DNA of 64,000 bases from Kordia zhangzhouensis (GTDB taxonomy: Bacteria > Bacteroidota > Bacteroidia > Flavobacteriales > Flavobacteriaceae): positions 62,001 through 126,000 of the forward strand of contig NZ_LBMH01000006.1 of the NCBI RefSeq assembly GCF_001005305.1. The letters are read 5' to 3'. A program made the position numbers and the translations under genes. This document shows positions 1-8,088 of this stretch, piece after piece. The first letter of the stretch is position 1, and each line of letters begins with the position of its first letter. A model generated the notes under the pieces. That model was given only the letters and a program-made list of their open reading frames with translations, was not told where the DNA came from and ran no database searches.

Positions 1-1
1 T

Positions 2-1219
2 AATTGGGGAAATGAAATCGTTTTTTATGGTCCTATATTGAAAGTTCCATACAAAACCTATGAAGAAACAGTAACCTATAATGCAGAAACAGAAGAAAGT
101 TTTAAAGAGAAACGCACCATATTGAATTATGCATATTTTTTCCCAGAGCAGTTGAATATTGACACTCATGTGGATACGGAGCGAAAAAAGCGAAATAATT
201 TTGATACCGCAGTATTCAAAGCAGGTATTAAAGCTACAGGTCATTTTGAAACTCCTAATTTTTCTACAAAATCAATTCTAGAAGAAGATATTGTTTGGGA
301 CAAAGCCGCTTTAATAATCCATAGTTCTAACTTAAAAGGACTTAAAAGTGAAGTAAAGCTTACTCTTAATGGAAATGAGTATGGTTTTGAAACAAATTAT
401 ACAATCCAAAATAATGGGTATCCACACTTGGAAGAACTTGAAAGTTCCTTCATAGCTCTTGCAGATATTCCAAAAACAAATACAAGCGATTTTCAATTTG
501 AGCTAGAATATAACGGAAGCGAACAAATTGAATTTGTTCCCATTGGAAAAGTTACTAATATACATATGACTTCCGATTGGAAAGATCCTAAACATATTGG
601 CAATTTTACAACACAAAACGAACAGACAACTGCTAATGGCGGATTTGAAGCCGAATGGAAAATTTTGAGCACGAATCGATCATTTTCTCAACAATTTTTT
701 CAAAACTTACCGCAACTTACAAGTTATGCCGTAGGCACAAATTTTATCTTTCCTCTTGATGAATATCAAAAGAGTCAACGTTCTGCCAAATATGGCTTTT
801 TAGTCATTGGACTCACATTTTTAGTATTCTTTTTAATTCAAACTCTAAGTAAAATATCCATTCATCCTTTTCAATATATAATGATTGGGCTTGCATTGAT
901 TATGTTTTACACTTTATTAATTTCTATTTCAGAACACAGCAGTTTCTTAAAAGCGTATCTCATCGCAGGTGTCGCCGTCATTGTGATGATTACTTTATAT
1001 TCTAGATCAATCTTGAAAAAGTGGAAATTTCCACTCTTTATCGGAGCCACGTTAACCACTATGTACGGATTTATTTTTGTGATTATTCAATTAGAAAGTT
1101 ACGCCCTTTTAGTGGGAAGCATTGGCCTGTTTATCATTTTGGGTATAGTAATGTATGTATCTCGAAAAATAGATTGGTATGTTGACCCTTCAAATTCACA
1201 GCAGGTACAATCTGCATAA
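2..1219 (+). CDS. creD: CreD-like inner membrane protein, 5' end outside window
   Basis: The reading frame is open from the first bases of the window, so the gene begins upstream; the TTG at 38 is an internal codon. The first visible residues (WGNEIVFYGPILKVPY) match the periplasmic part of CreD family proteins, where an IxGPxLxVPY segment follows the N-terminal membrane anchor. The visible part holds a long soluble region to about residue 255, then five hydrophobic segments in the last 140 residues, the usual CreD layout. CreD is an inner membrane protein linked to envelope integrity and beta-lactam response in gammaproteobacteria; its biochemical role is not established, and in Bacteroidota it is known mainly by homology. 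The next two genes lie on the same strand, but a 96-bp gap with an inverted repeat separates them. Confidence 0.85.
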   Translation, partial: NWGNEIVFYGPILKVPYKTYEETVTYNAETEESFKEKRTILNYAYFFPEQLNIDTHVDTERKKRNNFDTAVFKAGIKATGHFETPNFSTKSILEEDIVWDKAALIIHSSNLKGLKSEVKLTLNGNEYGFETNYTIQNNGYPHLEELESSFIALADIPKTNTSDFQFELEYNGSEQIEFVPIGKVTNIHMTSDWKDPKHIGNFTTQNEQTTANGGFEAEWKILSTNRSFSQQFFQNLPQLTSYAVGTNFIFPLDEYQKSQRSAKYGFLVIGLTFLVFFLIQTLSKISIHPFQYIMIGLALIMFYTLLISISEHSSFLKAYLIAGVAVIVMITLYSRSILKKWKFPLFIGATLTTMYGFIFVIIQLESYALLVGSIGLFIILGIVMYVSRKIDWYVDPSNSQQVQSA

Positions 1220-1242
1220 AAATTGATTTGTTAGTTTGATGA

Positions 1243-1298
1243 GAAAACGATTCCTAGCTTTTAAACTTTTTAGCGAAAAAAGCATAGGTTTCGTTTTC
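1243..1298. repeat. Imperfect inverted repeat after creD
   Basis: GAAAACGA (1243-1250) pairs with TCGTTTTC (1291-1298), and an inner CCTA-GCTTTT arm pairs imperfectly with AAAAGC-TAGG. A following A-rich run rather than a T-run on the plus strand makes it an atypical terminator. It may be a processing or attenuation hairpin between creD and the next gene. Confidence 0.35.
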
Positions 1299-1315
1299 AT
1301 TTAAAAAAAATTATC

Positions 1316-1618
1316 ATGAATATTCCTTATATCTACACGCTTTTAAAAACAGCTAAAATCACCGCTATTTTGAGTTTTTTAGGTGGAACTTTTTTACTTA
1401 TCTGCTATTTGTATAATGCAGGATCTCAAACAATTCTCAATTTAGGAATTTACTATGCATTATTCACATTACTCATGAACAGTATATTATTTTTTACTCT
1501 ATGTATCATTTTCATGCATAGTGAAGTAAAACGCAAAAATATTCTTAAATCATTGCTATTGATGATACTGAATATTCCTATCAGTTTATGTTATGTAATA
1601 CTGATTGCTAATTATTAA
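1316..1618 (+). CDS. Small integral membrane protein, unknown function
   Basis: A 100-residue protein, mostly hydrophobic, with three probable transmembrane segments (about residues 15-33, 40-66 and 74-97) and a short basic loop (EVKRKN) between the last two. I do not recognise a family. It sits between a CreD-like gene and a DUF1361 gene, all on the plus strand, 17 bp before the latter, so co-transcription with the DUF1361 gene is likely. The ATG is preceded by an A-rich stretch, as is common for flavobacterial starts. Length and composition support a real gene, but no function can be assigned. Confidence 0.6.
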   Translation: MNIPYIYTLLKTAKITAILSFLGGTFLLICYLYNAGSQTILNLGIYYALFTLLMNSILFFTLCIIFMHSEVKRKNILKSLLLMILNIPISLCYVILIANY

Positions 1619-1635
1619 TTAAATAAGAGAATAAA

Positions 1636-2298
1636 ATGTTATTAGACGCTACTAAATTGAATCGTTTTTTGCTCATTTTCAGCATATTTTGCATGGTATT
1701 ACTTTCATTTCGCATGCTCCTAACCGAAAGTTTATTTTATGGTTTTCTAGTGTGGAATTTGTTCTTAGCAATGGTTCCATATGGAATCTCTTCCTGGTTA
1801 ATACACACACATTGGATACGAAAACATAGTTTTCCTTTACTTTTATTCTTAGGAATTTGGTTGTTATTTTTACCAAATGCACCTTATGTCATTACAGATC
1901 TTAAGCATTTAAGATATGCCAAATCTTCTTTGAGTTGGTTTGATCCTTTTATGCTATTTGCTTTTGCTCTAAACAGTTTACTTTATGGAGTTATTTCAAT
2001 ACAACATATTTTTCAGATAGCGAAGGAAACATGGAATCGGAGAATGGCAAAGCTACTTATATTTTTTGTTGTTTTTCTATGCGGATTTGGAATTTATTTA
2101 GGTAGATATTTACGTTGGAATTCATGGGAGTTCTTTACACATCCTTTTCAGCTTATTCAAGATTGTATTTGGAGCTTAATTCATCCTTCATACCGAATTC
2201 GAACTTGGGGAATTACTGTAGGTTTCGGTTCATTTTTATGGTTTTTATTTTTGTCAACACAAAAAATTTATACCACAAAAAAAGCATCTCGCTCCTGA
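1636..2298 (+). CDS. DUF1361 family membrane protein
   Basis: A 220-residue polytopic membrane protein with about six hydrophobic segments. The signature LFLPNAPYVITDLKHL, near residues 77-92, and the later GRYLRWNSWE segment are characteristic of DUF1361 membrane proteins. The biochemical role of this family is not known. It closely follows the small membrane protein and its stop codon lies inside a terminator hairpin, so it is the last gene of this short plus-strand unit. Confidence 0.8.
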   Translation: MLLDATKLNRFLLIFSIFCMVLLSFRMLLTESLFYGFLVWNLFLAMVPYGISSWLIHTHWIRKHSFPLLLFLGIWLLFLPNAPYVITDLKHLRYAKSSLSWFDPFMLFAFALNSLLYGVISIQHIFQIAKETWNRRMAKLLIFFVVFLCGFGIYLGRYLRWNSWEFFTHPFQLIQDCIWSLIHPSYRIRTWGITVGFGSFLWFLFLSTQKIYTTKKASRS

Positions 2299-2307
2299 GA
2301 TGCTTTT
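2280..2307. terminator. Bidirectional intrinsic terminator
   Basis: AAAAGCATCTC (2280-2290) and GAGATGCTTTT (2297-2307) form a perfect 11-bp stem around a 6-nt loop, with A and T tracts on both sides. It overlaps the DUF1361 stop codon and lies between two convergent genes, so it can serve both. Confidence 0.85.
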
Positions 2308-2332
2308 ATATTTTTATAGGTCTAAAAGCAAA

Positions 2333-3538
2333 TTATTTGCCATCTACATAGTCTTGCAAATATGCGTATCGTTCCGTCAGTTTTCCGTCTGAAGTTGTCA
2401 TTTTTGCTCTAGCCAATACTCCATCTTTATCTCCGTTATAAAAAGCTGGAATTACATGTTTTAAAAACATCTCACCAAAACCTTCACTAGCGTCTTTAGG
2501 CAACTCACAAGGCAAATTATCAACTGCCATTACCGTGATTGCTCCTTTTGCATCAAAAGCTACTTCAGATTCTGTCTGTGGATCATAGCCATAAAAAGGA
2601 TTTGCGATTGTAGAAGGACGAATGGTACTTGCCACAGGACCATCTATATCACATGATATATCTGCTACCAAATTAATATTAAAATCAGGTTGTTTCGCAT
2701 CTTCGCGAGTAAATAAGTACGGAGCTCCATCTCCATAAAAATGACCTGCAATAAAAAAATCTGTCACTTTGGCATACGGTCTAAAATTGCTTTTATAGCC
2801 GCTTGGATTTTTATAAAATTCATACTTATCTCCAGCTTTTCCATCTGTACGGACATTATACTCCATCACATCAATCATACAATATACTGGCTCTGTAAAA
2901 TCTGTAGTCAAATATGCTGTATCACTAACTTCTTTGACTCCAAGATGGTCTAAAATTTCTTTGGCTCCATACGCTACTTTTCCTGAACCAGATAGAACAA
3001 TCTTAATAGCAGGAATTGTTATCTTATCTAATTCCTTTTTAACAGCTTTCAAATCTTCTAAACTTTCCACTTTGGGTAACGAAAATAATCCATCACGCAG
3101 TCCCATAGCACGAAAACCATTATAAGCTCCTACTAGTCCCGCATAACGACCAAAACCAATCAAACGGCCTCCATTTTTCTTTGTAATTACCTCATGATCA
3201 TACATTTCAATGTTTTTGGCCAATATAGCTTGTAACAATGCACGATTGTAAGGCTGTTTTTTAATTGTATGAGAAAAGAAAAAGTACTTCTTGTGAGGAA
3301 TCAAATGATCAATAGGAACTTCTTTTACACCAATCATTACATCACAATCAGACACGTCATTAGTGACTTCAAATCCTTTCGTAGTATAAGTATCATCAGT
3401 AAAAATACGAATATCAGAACTCTCTACTTTAAACGTCGCTTCCGAAAATTTTTCATTAGCTTCAGCTAATTTTTCAGGAGAAAAAACAACGCGCCTGTCT
3501 GGTGGGTTTTTACGTTCTTTAATGAGGGCAAATTTCAT
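2333..3538 (-). CDS. Saccharopine dehydrogenase / lysine-ketoglutarate reductase-like NAD(P)-dependent oxidoreductase
   Basis: A 401-residue soluble protein of the alanine dehydrogenase/PNT fold. The N-terminus (IKERKNPPDRRVVFSP) is the AlaDH/PNT N-terminal domain. FSHTIKKQPYNR near residue 90 and ADISCDIDGPVAS followed by RPSTIANPFYGYD near residue 295 resemble the LKR part of lysine-ketoglutarate reductase/saccharopine dehydrogenase proteins. A nucleotide-binding segment (KIVLSGSGKVAYGAKEIL) occurs near residue 180. The likely reaction is interconversion of lysine plus 2-oxoglutarate with saccharopine, but alanine dehydrogenase-like activity cannot be excluded. No separate saccharopine-cleaving partner lies next to it. 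It is monocistronic, with a short palindrome upstream. Confidence 0.75.
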   Translation of the reverse strand: MKFALIKERKNPPDRRVVFSPEKLAEANEKFSEATFKVESSDIRIFTDDTYTTKGFEVTNDVSDCDVMIGVKEVPIDHLIPHKKYFFFSHTIKKQPYNRALLQAILAKNIEMYDHEVITKKNGGRLIGFGRYAGLVGAYNGFRAMGLRDGLFSLPKVESLEDLKAVKKELDKITIPAIKIVLSGSGKVAYGAKEILDHLGVKEVSDTAYLTTDFTEPVYCMIDVMEYNVRTDGKAGDKYEFYKNPSGYKSNFRPYAKVTDFFIAGHFYGDGAPYLFTREDAKQPDFNINLVADISCDIDGPVASTIRPSTIANPFYGYDPQTESEVAFDAKGAITVMAVDNLPCELPKDASEGFGEMFLKHVIPAFYNGDKDGVLARAKMTTSDGKLTERYAYLQDYVDGK

Positions 3539-3557
3539 AGGCTTTTGGTATAATTAG

Positions 3558-3579
3558 GTCAGATATTTTATACTCTGAC
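3558..3579. promoter_or_regulatory. Palindrome upstream of the LKR-like gene
   Basis: GTCAGA (3558-3563) and TCTGAC (3574-3579) form perfect arms around a 10-bp AT-rich spacer, 20-41 bp upstream of the start codon of the minus-strand gene. The position suits an operator for a dimeric regulator, but nothing in the window identifies the protein. Confidence 0.35.
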
Positions 3580-3658
3580 AAAAGTGTGTTTGGTATATTT
3601 TTTGATTACTTAATAGTAGGATTTTAAACAAAACACACAAAACTATTAAAATTTGTGT

Positions 3659-3666
3659 TATTTTTG
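3659..3666 (+). promoter_or_regulatory. Possible -7 box for tmRNA
   Basis: TATTTTTG matches the Bacteroidota -7 consensus TAnnTTTG, 44 bp before the mature 5' end of the tmRNA. No clear TTTG element is seen at the -33 position, so confidence is limited. Confidence 0.4.
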
Positions 3667-3709
3667 CGATTCTTTTAACGAATTAAAAGAAAAAGTTCTT
3701 AAACATATT

Positions 3710-4107
3710 GGGGTCGACTGGTTTTGACAGCGAGTCGAATTGAAGTGTAAGCACGTCGAGCGCTGAAAAATAGCTCGTAAATCTCATAATTCACACTTTT
3801 TAAATGGCGAGAATAACTACGCTTTAGCTGCATAATCCGAATTATAGTACGATACGCCTTTAGTTTCCGTTAGACGGAAAAGCTAAATGTCTCGTAATAG
3901 CCCTTGTTGATGGCGATTACTTCAGAGGCACCATAAAAGTCAACATCGAAACTGTGTAGCTTCGTCACAGTTTTCCAATTGAAGAAGCTAAGCTATTAGT
4001 GGGCGGTTTTTGGTCAGCTAACAGTCGAAAAAGAAACAAAAACTAAGCGTGTAGAAAGCATTTGAATTGCTTGTTTGGACGAGAGTTCGATTCTCTCCGA
4101 CTCCACA
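3710..4107 (+). ncRNA. ssrA: Transfer-messenger RNA (tmRNA)
   Basis: A one-piece tmRNA that rescues stalled ribosomes. The 5' end GGGGTCG pairs with CGACTCC (4098-4104) to form the tRNA-like acceptor stem with one G-U pair. GACTGGTTTTGACAG after the 5' arm and GAGTTCGATTCTCTC (T-arm with TTCGA loop) before the 3' end are tRNA-like domain signatures. The mRNA-like part at 3806-3835 reads GGC GAG AAT AAC TAC GCT TTA GCT GCA TAA, giving the tag GENNYALAA, of the form known from Bacteroidota. The genome encodes A-CA after the stem, so the CCA end may need completion. The 3' ends of tmRNA genes are common integration sites, and an accessory patch follows directly. Confidence 0.95.
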
Positions 4108-4110
4108 AAT

Positions 4111-4148
4111 AACGCTCTAAAGCATTGGTTTTAGGGCGTTTGTTTTTT
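4111..4148 (+). terminator. tmRNA terminator
   Basis: AACGCTCTAAA (4111-4121) pairs with TTTAGGGCGTT (4130-4140) through 11 positions with one G-U pair, followed by TGTTTTTT. It lies 3 bp after the tmRNA 3' end. Confidence 0.85.
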
Positions 4149-4231
4149 GAGTTGACATTATCGTTGACAGAAGTAGTATTTTTATCTTTGTTTTTCAGCT
4201 TCATTTGACTTTTAGAATAGTTGATTTATTT

Positions 4232-4471
4232 CTATCCCAAATTTTCAATTAAATAATCTAAAGATTTGATTTGATAATCTTCATTTTGGTAATCATTCGT
4301 TTTGCAGAATGATACCAGTAGTTCGTACAGATTGTTTGTGAGAATGAAAAAGTATAAACCGTTTTTGATATTCTTTTCAATTTCAAATTCACGTTTGCAC
4401 TTTTCCAGTTCCGACTTTTTTTGCTTCAATTCTTTTAATAAAGCTTTGTTTACTTCTTTTTGATTTGTCAT
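4232..4471 (-). CDS. Small coiled-coil protein, unknown function
   Basis: Seventy-nine residues if translation starts at the ATG at 4471 (MTNQKEVNK); an upstream in-frame ATG at 4504 would add 11 hydrophobic residues and is less likely. The first half is rich in Lys and Glu with heptad-like leucines (KALLKELKQKKSELEKCKRE), so probably helical or coiled-coil; the second half is a short mixed segment. I do not recognise a family. It is divergent from the Xre gene across a 130-bp region containing several GTTAC/GTAAC motifs, suggesting the two may be regulated together, as in small accessory modules. Confidence 0.5.
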   Translation of the reverse strand: MTNQKEVNKALLKELKQKKSELEKCKREFEIEKNIKNGLYFFILTNNLYELLVSFCKTNDYQNEDYQIKSLDYLIENLG

Positions 4472-4554
4472 ATACGATAATTTTAATGTTACAAAACACA
4501 ACAAATATAGCTACTTAATATTAAACAGTAACATAAGACATAACATTTAGACGT

Positions 4555-4562
4555 TACTTTTG
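4555..4562 (+). promoter_or_regulatory. -7 box for the Xre gene, amid GTTAC motifs
   Basis: TACTTTTG is a perfect TAnnTTTG match 39 bp before the start codon of the Xre gene. The motif GTTAC or its complement GTAAC occurs near 4489, 4528, 4553 and 4602 around this promoter, which could be operator half-sites for autoregulation by the Xre protein. Confidence 0.5.
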
Positions 4563-4601
4563 TATTTTTATATAGCTTTGAAATGTTAAATAGTATTTTT
4601 T

Positions 4602-4895
4602 ATGTTACGTGTAAAAGAAGTTGCAAAGAGTAAAAATATAAGCTTAGAACAATTAGCCAATATTTTACAAATAAATAGAGTTACGTTAAGTAGAACCATT
4701 AACGGCAATCCCACCGTTGAAACATTGACGAAAATAGCGAATGCGCTTGACGTTGAAATTAGCGAGTTATTTAGTTCGTCAAAAGGTAATGCGAAGCTTC
4801 ACGGCTATGTAGAGTACAAAAATGAAGTGTATCGTATTCACTCGAAAAAGGATTTGGAGAATTTGCTTGACATTGTAAACACCTCTTCAAATTAA
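4602..4895 (+). CDS. Xre-family helix-turn-helix regulator
   Basis: A 97-residue protein whose first 60 residues are a Cro/C1-type HTH: the helix pair LEQLANILQINRVTLSRTI is followed by NPTVETLTKIANALDVEISE, a standard Xre layout. The short C-terminal tail (GYVEYKNEVYRIHSKKDLENLL) may serve in dimerisation or ligand sensing. The start ATG has a good -7 box 39 bp upstream. Such regulators typically control small accessory or mobile modules; here the protein is divergent from a small coiled-coil gene and precedes a membrane protein and a replication initiator, so a role in controlling that patch is likely but inferred. Confidence 0.85.
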   Translation: MLRVKEVAKSKNISLEQLANILQINRVTLSRTINGNPTVETLTKIANALDVEISELFSSSKGNAKLHGYVEYKNEVYRIHSKKDLENLLDIVNTSSN

Positions 4896-4965
4896 ATATT
4901 GTAGTCAAAATTAGAAATTTCTAATTAATGAATTAAATTTCTTACTTTTATTTAAAACAATGTAA

Positions 4966-5865
4966 ATGAAATTAATTTTTAATTTTATAAAGAAGATTTC
5001 TAAATCTCTTAAAGACCACCTATCAATTATCTTGTTTATTCCTACTTTCTTAGGTGGAACATGGCAAATACTAGAGTTATACAGAATTTCCCCTTATCAT
5101 ATTAGGTTTTTTTCATTTTCTCAACTAGCATCGGATGGGCTTTTAATTTTAATCTATTTACTAATAGGTTATTTTGCACTTTACATACCGTATAGTAAAA
5201 TTATAGTTAACGAGGATTTAGATTTAGAAGATACTAATGATAATAAAAAGGAAACTATTAGCAAAGAGGGAAAAGCACAGCTAAATATTTTATGGTATTT
5301 TTTCATCTTAGGAATCTCTTTCAGTATAATTTTAAAAATAAATACTTATTCCCTTAGTTCTTACTTCCAATTATTATATATACTACTCATTATTGTTTTT
5401 TCATCTATATTATTATTGAGTCATATACTTTTTGTATGGTCAAAAAATAAGTATATTGCAATAATAATATCCTCATTTATTATTTTTGGATTATCTTTTT
5501 CTATTCGGGAAGCCTATAATAAGTTAAAGAACTCTCCAGATGCAAAGTCATATTACTATGATAAAGATTTTGTCAAATTCTACAACACAAAAAATATAAA
5601 TAGAATTGTCAAAGAAAAAATAGGTGATTTGCCATATACTATACAATACTTCAATGATAAGTATATTTTTATCATTTATGAAAATGAAAAGAAGGAAAAG
5701 AATTATTTAAATTTGAAGTTTGATGCTTTTTTTGAATTCAAAAAAGATGAGTTGAAACCTAAAATTCAAAAAGATTCGGTTTATAAAGAACTTACTACAA
5801 AAACTGACTCTTTAAATTTAAAGTTGGATGAGATAAAGAAAGATAGTTTAAACATTCAAAAATAG
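4966..5865 (+). CDS. Hypothetical membrane protein with C-terminal soluble domain
   Basis: A 299-residue protein with five or so hydrophobic segments (about residues 19-36, 50-72, 108-128, 135-153 and 164-180), then a soluble, Lys-rich domain of about 115 residues (from DAKSYYYDKDFVKFY) ending in a helical KTDSLNLKLDEIKKDSLNI tail with a repeat of DSLNxK. I do not recognise a family. It lies 70 bp after the Xre gene on the same strand, and converges with the rep gene. Very low GC and lack of any recognised family fit accessory DNA. Confidence 0.6.
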   Translation: MKLIFNFIKKISKSLKDHLSIILFIPTFLGGTWQILELYRISPYHIRFFSFSQLASDGLLILIYLLIGYFALYIPYSKIIVNEDLDLEDTNDNKKETISKEGKAQLNILWYFFILGISFSIILKINTYSLSSYFQLLYILLIIVFSSILLLSHILFVWSKNKYIAIIISSFIIFGLSFSIREAYNKLKNSPDAKSYYYDKDFVKFYNTKNINRIVKEKIGDLPYTIQYFNDKYIFIIYENEKKEKNYLNLKFDAFFEFKKDELKPKIQKDSVYKELTTKTDSLNLKLDEIKKDSLNIQK

Positions 5866-5909
5866 TAGCCATTTCTTCAAAAAATTAACTTTCAGAAATT
5901 ATGTATTCT

Positions 5910-6920
5910 TTATTCCTTTGCGGTGTCTATGGATTCAGAAAGCAAATATTGTAAATCAATTGTCATATTATATCCTGTCAAGCATTCGCCCGTATCGGTA
6001 TTAATCCAGTCGGTTGCGTTGGGCGTAAACTCCCATAATTTGTAATTTTCTACTGTGCGTACATTGGCTTCTTTGGTTTCCTGCGGTGGTAAGTTAAACC
6101 CAAAACGATCAAAGATGCGTTTCCCTTTCATAGCCGCGTTTATGTTATCCATTGCACGCGCATATATTTTCATTTCTTTCTTTACATGCTTTTTATTATT
6201 TGGATCGGGTTCTGTAAAAACCTTTGTGCCGTATTTTATTGTTTCTATTAAGTCGTGTTCTAAGTTTTCAACTGCTCTAAAATGCTGCCCTTTTTTTGAG
6301 CAATGAAATTGCCCTTTTCTGTTCCATTGCTTGCACCATTCCTGTATCAAATAAAGGGCGGTTTCTCTATTGGGTACAATTACATGATAATGCGGATTAT
6401 ATGTATTTTCTTTTGGATTGAAATTACATTCGAGTGACTTAATACCTACCAATCTCATCCCTTTTCCGCGGTGGTGTCGTTGTTTACACCTATCTTTTAT
6501 TTTTGTGAATGCTCTTTTCATTCCATCAACTCTATTTTTAAGCTTATTCGCTTTTATAGTTTTTATAGTTAGAGTAACGAAATACGGATTTTCCCAATTT
6601 TTCAATACTGGATAATAGGTATTTATTTTATCTGCTTTGCGAATGGCATTACAAATGGTACAATAACGGGTTTTACAATAATTTGCGTGAAGCCTTTTGT
6701 TATGTTCTGTAAAAGTTGAACAGCAATGATAAGCATTCCAATATGATTTTACACGTTCGGTCGCTCCTTTGTCTTTTGCTACATCAATAAGGCTTAATAA
6801 CAATTTGCGAGAAATTGTTTTACGTTGCGCTCTATTGATTAGTGATTCGTTACCTATCATTTCCGTACCATTGCCCGCTATTTGTACCTTGTGAGGTTTT
6901 TTGTTCTCATTAGCTGTCAC
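5910..6920 (-). CDS. Rolling-circle replication initiator (Rep_1-like, HUH endonuclease)
   Basis: A 336-residue initiator that would nick a double-strand origin and start rolling-circle replication. Motifs run in the family order: a Cys-rich N-terminal region (C66, C67, C82, C87, C90; YCKTRYCTIC), motif 1 FVTLTIK at 114-120, the metal-binding HUH motif NPHYHVIVP with H177 and H179, and the catalytic tyrosine in KYGTK (Y230, YxxK). The start used is a GTG at 6920; the frame stays open upstream (VLLDTLAQS) to a stop at 6957-6959 with no other start codon, at the junction with a transposase relic. The N-terminus may therefore have been cut by that insertion. No matching origin was identified. 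The gene suggests an integrated small plasmid or a related element. Confidence 0.85.
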   Translation of the reverse strand: MTANENKKPHKVQIAGNGTEMIGNESLINRAQRKTISRKLLLSLIDVAKDKGATERVKSYWNAYHCCSTFTEHNKRLHANYCKTRYCTICNAIRKADKINTYYPVLKNWENPYFVTLTIKTIKANKLKNRVDGMKRAFTKIKDRCKQRHHRGKGMRLVGIKSLECNFNPKENTYNPHYHVIVPNRETALYLIQEWCKQWNRKGQFHCSKKGQHFRAVENLEHDLIETIKYGTKVFTEPDPNNKKHVKKEMKIYARAMDNINAAMKGKRIFDRFGFNLPPQETKEANVRTVENYKLWEFTPNATDWINTDTGECLTGYNMTIDLQYLLSESIDTAKE

Positions 6921-6939
6921 GCTTTGTGCTAATGTATCA

Positions 6940-7810
6940 AGAAGTACTTTTGAGAATTATAAATCCATTGTAATTCACAGGTGCAATGCCTCCTATTTTA
7001 AATGGTGTGTGAAGCGATTTTCCAATCAGTTGTTAGCAAAAGAAGTAGAAACTATCAAAAAGTATATGAACAATGATAATTACAAACATTGGTCAAAATC
7101 TTCAATCTATTTAAAAGCGATAAGAGTTGAAGTGTTGTATTTCAACATTCTATAAATACTGCCGACTACTTGGGTTTACTGGCAATGCCAGATATAAAAA
7201 GTCGGATCATTATCATCCTATTAGAACAACAAAACCCAACGAACTTTGGTGTGCCGATGTGACGATCTTTAAAACCAAAGACAACGTAAAACATTATATA
7301 CATTTTTTAATGGATCATTTTTCAAAGTACATTATTGGATATAAAGTTTGTAAAAGCTCTTCTGGTGAAGCTATTAAAGAGTTACTTCATTCAGCGTATG
7401 AGTTACACAAGCCAGAAAAACTACAATTTTTGACTGACGGTGGAAGTGAAAATGTAAATACAATTGTTTCCAATTTTATCAACTCCCCTGATGTTCCTAT
7501 AGAACATATTATTGCTCAGAAGGATGTGGTATTTTCCAATTCTATGGTGGAAGCTTTGAACAAAGTGATCAAACACCAATTTCTGTTTCCACAGGAAATT
7601 ACTAACGGAATTCGACTTCGTTCTATTCTCGATGAATCTGTTCCTATCTACAACGAAATACGCCCACAAATGAGCCTGAACGGAAATACACCCGAGGAAT
7701 CTTTTCATGGAATTCCTAGCAATTTTGATACCTATAAAGCAGGTTTTGTACACCAAAAACAGCTAAGACGTATAGAAAACAAGAAAAATAGATGTAAAGG
7801 ATGTCTATAA
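6940..7810 (+). pseudogene. IS3-type transposase (orfB) remnant
   Basis: Two adjacent plus-strand frames together match an IS3-family transposase B subunit. The first (to 7155) carries the pre-core helical part (NQLLAKEVETIKKYM, YKHWSKSSIYLKAIR); the second (from about 7130 to 7810) carries STFYKYCRLLGF and the rve core with the catalytic triad D (WCADVT), D (LTDGGSEN) and E (NSMVEALNKV), at positions 44, 104 and 142 of that frame. The shift between 7126 and 7145 moves to the next frame, a net gain of one base, and lies inside orfB, so it is damage rather than the normal A/B frameshift. orfA is absent and the N-terminus is incomplete. I could not find terminal inverted repeats. The left edge abuts the rep gene. 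Confidence 0.8.
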
Positions 7811-7833
7811 AACCAATTCACCAAACCAAAAAG

Positions 7834-7867
7834 AAAAAGGAAGCATCTTTTTGATACTTCCCTTTTT
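7834..7867. terminator. Hairpin terminator after transposase relic
   Basis: AAAAAGGAAGCATC (7834-7847) pairs imperfectly with GATACTTCCCTTTTT (7853-7867). A and T tracts flank the stem, so it could work in both directions. The rest of 7868-8088 is AT-rich and shows no gene. Confidence 0.6.
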
Positions 7868-8088
7868 ATAAATATAGTGAATTTTAAATAGTAATTTTTA
7901 ACTCTCTCTATTTGAGTGATTTCCCATAAATGGGACAGTTTATTTTAAAACAGCCGTAGAGATTCCAGTGCTGTTTTTCAATTATTCATATCTAAAATTA
8001 AAGCTATGCCCTAATTTACACCATTACCCAACTTTATTTTCAGTAATTTTGGATTTTAAAAAAATTTTCTTCATAGTAAGTGTATCAA

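Noticed and set aside
7421-7756. Minus-strand open frame of 111 codons opposite the transposase
   Set aside because: It is the antisense of the transposase core and its protein resembles nothing; the plus strand carries the DDE motif.
6940-7831. Terminal inverted repeats and target duplication of the IS3 relic
   Set aside because: No convincing matching ends were found; the element is frameshifted and lacks orfA, so its borders cannot be set.
4111-8088. A duplicate of the tmRNA 3' end marking the far end of an integrated element
   Set aside because: I read the region for a copy of TTCGATTCTCTCCGACTCC and found none, so no att boundary can be given.
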